A DNA stretch of 17,758 bases from JBHIBC01 sp046758905 (GTDB lineage: Bacteria > Acidobacteriota > Polarisedimenticolia > Gp22-AA2), in NCBI GenBank assembly GCA_046758905.1, contig JBHIBC010000058.1:1-17758 (forward strand). Direction: 5' to 3'. The translations under genes were made by a program, and so were the position numbers. Positions 13,434 through 17,758 of this stretch are shown in pieces. Under the pieces are notes generated by a model. It ran no database searches. It had not been told where the DNA came from and saw only the letters and a program-made list of their open reading frames with translations. Within the stretch, counting starts at the first letter, position 1. Every line of letters starts with the position of its first letter.

Positions 13434-14074
13434 TCGCCCTCCCCCGCCGGCCCGCCCGCGCGGCCGCGCTCCGCCATCATCGAGAGGAGCTCCCCCACCA
13501 TCGCCTCGATCCCGCCCAGCACGTCGGCGAGACGGCTGAAAGCCGCGAACCCGGCGGTGTGCACGATGCGCCGCCCGCGATCGATCCTCAGGTGCCGGGG
13601 ATCCCGGGGCGCCGGGGGCGCCTCGATCGCCTGCCCCAGCAGGGTGCGCACCGGGATCTCCCCCAACCCGACGAGGCCGATCGGCTTGCGCGTCTCGAGG
13701 AAATGGTTCAGGAAGACCGCCACCTCCCCGACCACGCGTCGGCCGCGGCCCTTCTCCGCGAAGCCGGTCGAGAAATTGACCACCGGCCCGTATCCGCCCG
13801 GGATGATGATCGCTTCCAGAAACTCGGGCCGGTACTCGCCGAGCCGACGCACGACCCCCCGCACCAGCCGCGCCGACTCCCGGAGCACGTCGCGCCGCTC
13901 GCCCGCGACCTCGCTGCCGTCGAGGTGATCGACGGTGCGCACCTGCGGGAGGGCGGGCGCCAGGAGCACCGGCTTCTCGCCGGCCGCCTCCAAAGCGAGG
14001 AGCGTGAGGACAGCCTCGTGCGTGTCGGTGCCGTCGTAGTGGCCGCACCCCCCTAGCAGGACGCCGATCCGCAT
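13430..14074 (-). CDS. ElbB-like DJ-1/PfpI superfamily protein lacking the nucleophilic Cys
   Basis: This 214-residue protein resembles ElbB, a glyoxalase-like member of the DJ-1/PfpI superfamily. It begins MRIGVLLGGCGHYDGTDTHE (1-20), matching ElbB's 'GvxLsGCGvyDGsEixEavltll'. Other shared stretches are VLLAPALPQVRTVDHLDG, RNVL-like RDVLRESARLVRG, and AIIIPGGYGPVVNFSTGFAE (88-107). The nucleophile-elbow region, PLGFMCIAP in E. coli ElbB as I recall it, here reads PIGLVGLGEIP, with Gly136 where the catalytic Cys should be; the C-terminal half is also shortened. Glyoxalase or deglycase chemistry is therefore doubtful, and a binding or scaffolding role is possible. It is the first gene of an operon with moaD and moaE and has its own consensus promoter. 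Cys10 in GGCG remains. Confidence 0.78.
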   Translation of the reverse strand: MRIGVLLGGCGHYDGTDTHEAVLTLLALEAAGEKPVLLAPALPQVRTVDHLDGSEVAGERRDVLRESARLVRGVVRRLGEYRPEFLEAIIIPGGYGPVVNFSTGFAEKGRGRRVVGEVAVFLNHFLETRKPIGLVGLGEIPVRTLLGQAIEAPPAPRDPRHLRIDRGRRIVHTAGFAAFSRLADVLGGIEAMVGELLSMMAERGRAGGPAGEGE

Positions 14075-14106
14075 CGTCTCTCCACGTCGCCGAGCGCCGT
14101 CGCGCC

Positions 14107-14136
14107 ATTATAGGGCGCGCACCGCACGCCGCTCAA
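14107..14136 (-). promoter_or_regulatory. promoter of the elbB-like/moaD/moaE operon
   Basis: On the minus strand TTGAGC (14131-14136) and a perfect TATAAT (14107-14112) are 18 bp apart. The predicted start near 14100 leaves a short leader of about 26 nt with GGAGAG before the ATG at 14074. No Moco riboswitch fits in so short a leader. Confidence 0.65.
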
Positions 14137-14170
14137 ACCCGGCCTGCCGCGCGTCGCCAAATTAAGGTGG

Positions 14171-14199
14171 TTGACGGGACGCTCGGCGTGTCGTACTCT
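14171..14199 (+). promoter_or_regulatory. candidate promoter of the IclR/corrinoid/metVF operon
   Basis: TTGACG at 14171-14176 and TACTCT at 14194-14199 are 17 bp apart. The -35 is good and the -10 poor (3 of 6). If used, the leader to the iclR-type ATG at 14563 would be about 355 nt, with both inverted repeats downstream of the start. Confidence 0.4.
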
Positions 14200-14220
14200 C
14201 GGTGCGTATCATGCGATCTG

Positions 14221-14237
14221 GTTTCGAAGCACGAAAC
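14221..14237. promoter_or_regulatory. candidate operator: GTTTCG-N5-CGAAAC inverted repeat
   Basis: A perfect 6-bp inverted repeat with a 5-base spacer, centred about 20 bp downstream of the candidate promoter start. Its size and the 11-bp centre-to-centre spacing suit a dimeric HTH protein such as the adjacent IclR-family regulator, which would block transcription from here. The regulator's true site is unknown. Confidence 0.45.
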
Positions 14238-14361
14238 AGCACCGCGGGCCCGGCCGGCGCCGCCCGCCCGGCACATATGCTCCCGCGGCATCGGGCGATC
14301 CGGCCGGTCGTCCGGCGGGCGCGCCGGGCCGAGCGATGCTGTTACGCCCTAAGGATCGCCA

Positions 14362-14392
14362 CAATGACCGCAAGTCATTGTCATAACGTCAT
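14362..14392. promoter_or_regulatory. candidate operator cluster: CAATGAC-N5-GTCATTG plus two GTCAT half-sites
   Basis: A perfect 7-bp inverted repeat (14362-14368 and 14374-14380) has the same 5-base spacer as the first repeat. It is followed by further GTCAT copies at 14380-14384 and 14388-14392, giving one inverted and three direct half-sites in 31 bp. This is the most AT-rich patch of the gap and stands out from its GC-rich surroundings. Confidence 0.5.
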
Positions 14393-14562
14393 CTTCTAGC
14401 ACAAAGTGGTTGCTCGCGGGGATCCGGTCGTCGCAGAATACGAGGGCGGGCTCCGGCCGCAGCGCGATGCGAGCACGGCATAAGAAGGCCTCCCCCCGGC
14501 CGCCGGCCGCGACCGCCACCGGGCACGACAGGTGGCGCAAGCACAAGGAAAGGAAGGCGCAC

Positions 14563-15426
14563 ATGGCTCAGGAAGTGCAGGGGACCAGGAAGCGGAGCGA
14601 GCGGGGTGAGGGGACCGTCACGGGGAATCAGGCGGTCCGGCGCGCCATCGCCGTCCTGAAGGCGTTCAGCGACGATGCTCCCGAGATGGGGGTGACGGAG
14701 GTCAGCCGCAAGGTCGATCTTCACAAGAGTACGGTCTACCGCCTGCTGTCGGCATTCGAGGGGGAGGGCCTCATCGCCAAGAACCCGGAGACAGGCAAGT
14801 ACCGGCTCGGGCCCGAGCTGATCGTGCTCGGGGAGCAGGTCCTGCGACACACCGACGTGCACCGGGTGGCCCTCCCGTTTCTCAAGGACCTCGCGGAGCG
14901 CTGCGGCGAGACGATCGACCTCGAGGTGCTCAGCGGCGGCAACGTGGTGACCATCGAGGAGATCGCCGGAAAACACGTGGTCGCGGCCGCGGGCGCCATC
15001 GGGATGCCGTGGGCCGCACACGCCACGTCCACGGGGAAGGTATTGCTGGCACACCAGCCTCCCGAGAAGCAGCGCCAGATCCTCGCCCGCGCCCTGAAGA
15101 GGTTCACGCCGCACACCATCACCGATCCAAAGCAACTGGCCCGCGACCTCCTCAAGGTGCGGGAGCAGGGCTATGCCGTCTGCTTCGGCGAGCTGGAGGA
15201 CCATCTGGTGGCCGCGGCGATGCCCATCCGGAGCCGCAACGGGGACGCCGTCGCCGCGGTGAGCATCTCGGGGCCTGACAGCCGGCTGACCAACGAGAAG
15301 CTGCCCGGGCTGATTCGCCTGGGCCTGGAGACCTGCGCTAGGATCTCGGCCCGCCTCGGCTACCATGGGCCGGCGAGCCTGAGGGTCGCCCGATCGAAGT
15401 TCCTGACACCCCACGCGGTCGTCTGA
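14563..15426 (+). CDS. IclR-family transcriptional regulator
   Basis: Start chosen at the ATG encoding MAQEVQGTRKRSERGE, 7 bp after AAGGAAGG; the frame extends 51 codons further upstream without a ribosome site and with low-complexity residues. The 287-residue product has an IclR winged helix at about residues 22-80 (NQAVRRAIAVLKAFSDDAPE, then VTEVSRKVDLHKSTVYRLLS and the wing ETGKYRLGPELI). The effector-binding domain at about 95-270 contains HATSTGKVLLA and GYAVCFGELEDHLVAAAMPI followed by AAVSISGP, where IclR proteins bind small organic acids or aromatic ligands. A short 20-residue tail follows. It is the first gene of the corrinoid/MetVF operon (41-bp gap to the next gene), so it probably controls its own operon in response to the methyl-donor substrate or a product (inference). 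Confidence 0.92.
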   Translation: MAQEVQGTRKRSERGEGTVTGNQAVRRAIAVLKAFSDDAPEMGVTEVSRKVDLHKSTVYRLLSAFEGEGLIAKNPETGKYRLGPELIVLGEQVLRHTDVHRVALPFLKDLAERCGETIDLEVLSGGNVVTIEEIAGKHVVAAAGAIGMPWAAHATSTGKVLLAHQPPEKQRQILARALKRFTPHTITDPKQLARDLLKVREQGYAVCFGELEDHLVAAAMPIRSRNGDAVAAVSISGPDSRLTNEKLPGLIRLGLETCARISARLGYHGPASLRVARSKFLTPHAVV

Positions 15427-15467
15427 GCGGCGGATCCGCGGTCCCGAGCAGGAGGAGGAGCGCCGCC

Positions 15468-16208
15468 GTGAGCCACCGGGAACTGCTCCAGAGGATGGCC
15501 GACTGCATCATCACCGGACAGGCGCAGGAGGCGGATGATCTGGCGAGGAGGTCGCTCGAGCTCGGGATCGCTCCGCTCGAGTCGATCGACGAGGGTTTCG
15601 TCAAGGGGATCCGCGTCGTCGGGGACCGGTTCGGGGCCGGAGAGCTTTTCCTCCCGGAGCTGGTGATGAGCGCCGAGGCGATGAAGGCCGCCCTCGCCAT
15701 CCTCGAGCCGGAGCTGGCCAAGAGCACCCAGGCGCGCGACAGGGCGGGGGACGTCCTGGCCTGCACGGTGCAGGGAGACATCCACGACATCGGCAAGCGT
15801 ATCGTCTGCACCATGTTGTCCGCCAACGGCTTCAGCGTCGTCGACCTGGGAGTGAACGTCAAGGTGGACAGGTTCGTGGAGGAGATCAAGGCGCGCAAGC
15901 CCGACATCGTCGCCATGTCGGCCCTGCTGACCACCACCGCCCCGAACCAGGGGAAGGTGATCAGGAAGCTGATCCAGGAGGGGATCCGGGACGACTATAT
16001 CGTGATGGTCGGCGGCGCCCCCACCAGCGCGTCCTGGGCCGAGCAGATCGGGGCCGACGGCTACGGCGAGAACGCCACCGAGGCGGTGCGGGTCGCCAAG
16101 GAGCTGGTGCGGCGGAGGCGAGCGGGAGCGCGACCCGGGCGGAACGGGGCCGCCCCGTCCGTCCCCCGGGGCGCCGCCTCCGGCCCGGACCCGGGGGTCG
16201 TCGCCTGA
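15468..16208 (+). CDS. corrinoid (B12-binding) methyl-carrier protein
   Basis: This 246-residue protein is of the MtaC/MtbC/MttC and methionine-synthase cobalamin-domain type. It starts at a GTG after AGGAGGAGGAG. Residues about 3-88 form the helical cap domain (AQEADDLARRSLELGIAPLE, GDRFGAGELFLPELVMSAEA). Residues about 95-215 form the Rossmann-like B12 domain, with QGDIHDIGKRIV (102-113) containing the DxHxxG motif whose His106 is the lower cobalt ligand, SALLTTT (151-157), and VGGAPTS (181-187). The last 30 residues are a low-complexity Arg/Gly/Pro tail. It carries a methyl group on cobalt between a substrate methyltransferase (not present here) and an acceptor; with MetV and MetF next door, tetrahydrofolate or homocysteine is a likely acceptor (inference). 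Confidence 0.92.
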   Translation: MSHRELLQRMADCIITGQAQEADDLARRSLELGIAPLESIDEGFVKGIRVVGDRFGAGELFLPELVMSAEAMKAALAILEPELAKSTQARDRAGDVLACTVQGDIHDIGKRIVCTMLSANGFSVVDLGVNVKVDRFVEEIKARKPDIVAMSALLTTTAPNQGKVIRKLIQEGIRDDYIVMVGGAPTSASWAEQIGADGYGENATEAVRVAKELVRRRRAGARPGRNGAAPSVPRGAASGPDPGVVA

Positions 16209-16239
16209 GCTCCGGGACGAGCGGCGGGGAGAGGGCGCC

Positions 16240-16659
16240 GTGACTGAGAGCCGTAAGCTTGTCGCGTCGCTCGACCGGCTGCGCGGCTTCCTCCGCTCGC
16301 ACCCGCGCTCCGCACGCCGCCTGGACCTCGCGCTCCGGCCCTTCGAGCGGCTCGGCAAGAGGGTGATCTTCGGCTGCCGGATGTGCGGCCAGTGTACCCT
16401 GCACGCGACCGGCCTCACCTGCCCGATGGGATGCCCGAAGAGCTTGCGCAACGGTCCCTGCGGCGGGGTGCGCGCCGACGGCCGCTGCGAGGTGACCCAC
16501 GAGATGACCTGCGTCTGGGTCAAGGCTGAACGCCGATCCCGCCGGCTCCCCTGGCGCGGGGAGTTCCTGAAGATCCAGCCGTCCCTCGACTGGAGCCTGG
16601 GCGGGACCTCCGCGTGGGTCAACCTGCTGATCGGGCGCCATGGGGGGGAGTCTTCGTGA
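16240..16659 (+). CDS. metV: MetV-type Zn/Fe-S partner of methylenetetrahydrofolate reductase
   Basis: This 139-residue Cys-rich protein starts at a GTG preceded by GGGGAGAGGG. It matches the MTHFR C-terminal-like (MetV) family. After an N-terminal basic helix it has FGCRMCGQCTLHATGLTCPM (44-63), then GCPKSLRNGPCGG (64-76), then GRCEVTHEMTCVW (81-93). Eight cysteines (46, 49, 52, 61, 65, 74, 83, 91) could bind an iron-sulfur cluster and/or zinc. In acetogens and many anaerobes MetV forms a complex with MetF and links methylene-/methyl-tetrahydrofolate conversion to an electron donor other than NAD(P)H. Its stop overlaps the metF start by GTGA, which supports a stoichiometric complex. The C-terminal 45 residues are ordinary and end near the metF start. 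Confidence 0.88.
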   Translation: MTESRKLVASLDRLRGFLRSHPRSARRLDLALRPFERLGKRVIFGCRMCGQCTLHATGLTCPMGCPKSLRNGPCGGVRADGRCEVTHEMTCVWVKAERRSRRLPWRGEFLKIQPSLDWSLGGTSAWVNLLIGRHGGESS

Positions 16660-17758
16660 TCCGGCGCTCCCGACACCCCGGCCGACTGGAGCGGGCTCTC
16701 GCCAGCGGCCGAGAGGTGATCACCTGCGAGATCGCCTCCGGCGACAGCGCCGATCCCGACGACGTGCGGCGCCGCGGGCGGCTGGTACGGGACCATGTGG
16801 ACGCGGTCAACGTCCCGGACAACACCGCCGGCCTCGTGCACATGTCGGCCTTGGCCGCGGCCGCCATCCTCGTCCGGGAGGGCATCGAGCCCGTCATGCA
16901 CGTGACCTGCCGGGATCGGAATCGGATGGCGCTGCAGAGCGATCTGCTGGGAGCCGCGGCCCTGGGCGTGCGTAACGTCCTCTGCCTGACCGGCGACCAC
17001 ATGGTCCACGGCGATCACCCGCAGGCCAAGCCGGTCTTCGATCTGGACTCGATCCAGCTCCTGGCGCTGGCGGATCACCTGACCCGCCGGGGCCGCTACC
17101 TCTCGGGCCGCACGATTCAGCCCCCGCCGGACCTGTTCCCCGGAACGACCGAGAACCCGTTCGCCCCCCCCTACGACTTCCGGCCGCTGCGCCTCAAGAA
17201 GAAGATCGAGGCGGGCGCGCGCTTCGTGCAGACGCAGATCATATTCGATCTCGAGCGCTTCGCCCGATTCATGGCGGGGGTCCGCGAGCTGGGGCTCGAC
17301 CGGAGCGTGCCGATCCTGGCCGGCGTGGCGCCCCTGCGCTCGGCGGACGGCGCCGTCCACATGCGCGACCGGGTGCCGGGGATCGAGATCCCGGAGCCGA
17401 TCATCCGCCGGATGCGGGGGGCCGGACCGGACCGAACCGGGGGGGAGGAGGAGGGACTGAGGATCTGTGTCGAGATCATCGAGCGGGTCCGAGAGATCCC
17501 GGGCGTGGCCGGAATCCACCTGATGCCGATCCGCTGGGAGGAGGCGGTCCCCGAGATCGCGGCGCGCGCCCGCCTGACGCCCGCCCTGAGCCGGGCTGCG
17601 CCGGTCGCCGCCGCGCGGCCGCCGGGAGGCCCGCCGGGCGGCACGTCGGGCGGTCCCACCGGGGTCCCGGCCACGGCGCCGCCGGCGAAGCCGTCGCCGC
17701 GACCGCCGAGCGGAGTCTGGATCGATCCGCCCGAAGGGGAGTCGGAGCCGGCATTCGG
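16656..17758 (+). CDS. metF: methylenetetrahydrofolate reductase, 3' end beyond window
   Basis: The GTG at 16656 (GTGA overlap with metV) opens a frame that runs to the window edge without a stop; at least 367 codons are visible. It starts VIRRSRHPGRLERALASGRE. VITCEIASGDSADPDD holds the catalytic Glu region; VNVPDNTAGLVHMSALA and PVMHVTCRDRNRMALQSDLL (flavin/folate site) follow. Then come NVLCLTGDHMVHGDHPQAKP, VFDLDSIQLL, KKKIEAGARFVQTQIIFDLE and a closing HLMPIRWEEAVPEI. This is the MetF subtype paired with MetV; it interconverts 5,10-methylene- and 5-methyl-tetrahydrofolate. After about residue 305 a Pro/Gly/Ala-rich segment of about 60 residues continues to the edge, whereas MetF normally ends near 290-310 residues. 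It may be a disordered tail or a linker to a second domain. Confidence 0.9.
   Translation, partial: MIRRSRHPGRLERALASGREVITCEIASGDSADPDDVRRRGRLVRDHVDAVNVPDNTAGLVHMSALAAAAILVREGIEPVMHVTCRDRNRMALQSDLLGAAALGVRNVLCLTGDHMVHGDHPQAKPVFDLDSIQLLALADHLTRRGRYLSGRTIQPPPDLFPGTTENPFAPPYDFRPLRLKKKIEAGARFVQTQIIFDLERFARFMAGVRELGLDRSVPILAGVAPLRSADGAVHMRDRVPGIEIPEPIIRRMRGAGPDRTGGEEEGLRICVEIIERVREIPGVAGIHLMPIRWEEAVPEIAARARLTPALSRAAPVAAARPPGGPPGGTSGGPTGVPATAPPAKPSPRPPSGVWIDPPEGESEPAF

Noticed and set aside
13191..14108. 305-codon frame spanning moaD and the ElbB-like gene
   Set aside because: Only its last 80 codons (moaD) are protein-like; the rest is the wrong frame of the ElbB-like gene.
14171..14399. Short plus-strand frames of 61-71 codons in the regulatory gap
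   Set aside because: No ribosome site, poor composition, and they overlap each other in three frames; the gap is better explained as control sequence.
14075..14562. Cobalamin riboswitch before the corrinoid/metVF operon
   Set aside because: I looked for a B12-box-like core on the plus strand and saw none; only the two inverted repeats and a candidate promoter are supported. A covariance-model search would settle it.
15431..15440. GCGGATCCGC palindrome between the iclR-type and corrinoid genes
   Set aside because: A 10-bp GC-rich palindrome is expected by chance here and has no T-run, so it was not called a terminator or operator.
15360..17519. 719-codon open frame on the minus strand
   Set aside because: It lies opposite the iclR end, the corrinoid gene, metV and metF, all of which have diagnostic motifs; it is a composition effect.

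Overview
This is a GC-rich (roughly 70% by eye) bacterial chromosomal window. It is densely packed, with many start/stop overlaps and frequent GTG starts. Signal peptides followed by beta-barrel-like C-termini ending in aromatic residues indicate a diderm. RNase Y, the futalosine route to menaquinone (MqnE) and MetV/MetF suggest a deep-branching lineage such as Acidobacteriota, Candidatus Eisenbacteria or a relative; this placement is an inference. I saw no tRNA, rRNA, CRISPR, insertion sequence or phage gene, and no convincing U-tract terminator.

Left part (1-5781). The 3' end of a MutS2-type Smr gene enters from the left edge. It converges on a minus-strand pair encoding an outer-membrane-barrel candidate and a secreted SH3-like/coiled-coil protein. 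Next on the minus strand come a MerR/excisionase-like HTH protein with a long coiled coil, and a coupled pair of a NicO-like metal transporter and a toast-rack (LiaF/DUF2154-like) surface protein. A plus-strand gene for a secreted protein of unknown function follows, driven by a strong sigma-70 promoter. Its stop codon overlaps the convergent pabB stop.

Middle (5778-12735). A five-gene minus-strand operon reads rny, thiC, mqnE, class IV aminotransferase (pabC-like), pabB. It combines an mRNA-decay nuclease with cofactor synthesis: the thiamin pyrimidine (or possibly a cobalamin lower-ligand precursor), menaquinone and folate. It is preceded by a leader of about 400 nt with its own promoter.

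Right part (12736-17758). A minus-strand operon encodes an ElbB/DJ-1-like protein lacking the usual nucleophilic Cys, then MoaD and MoaE (molybdopterin synthase). Divergent from it, across a 488-bp regulatory gap with two perfect inverted repeats, lies a plus-strand operon: an IclR-family regulator, a corrinoid methyl-carrier protein, MetV, and a MetF that runs off the right edge. This looks like a regulated one-carbon module that moves methyl groups between a corrinoid and tetrahydrofolate. It is the most interesting unit in the window, because its methyltransferase partner is not visible and must lie outside if it is nearby.
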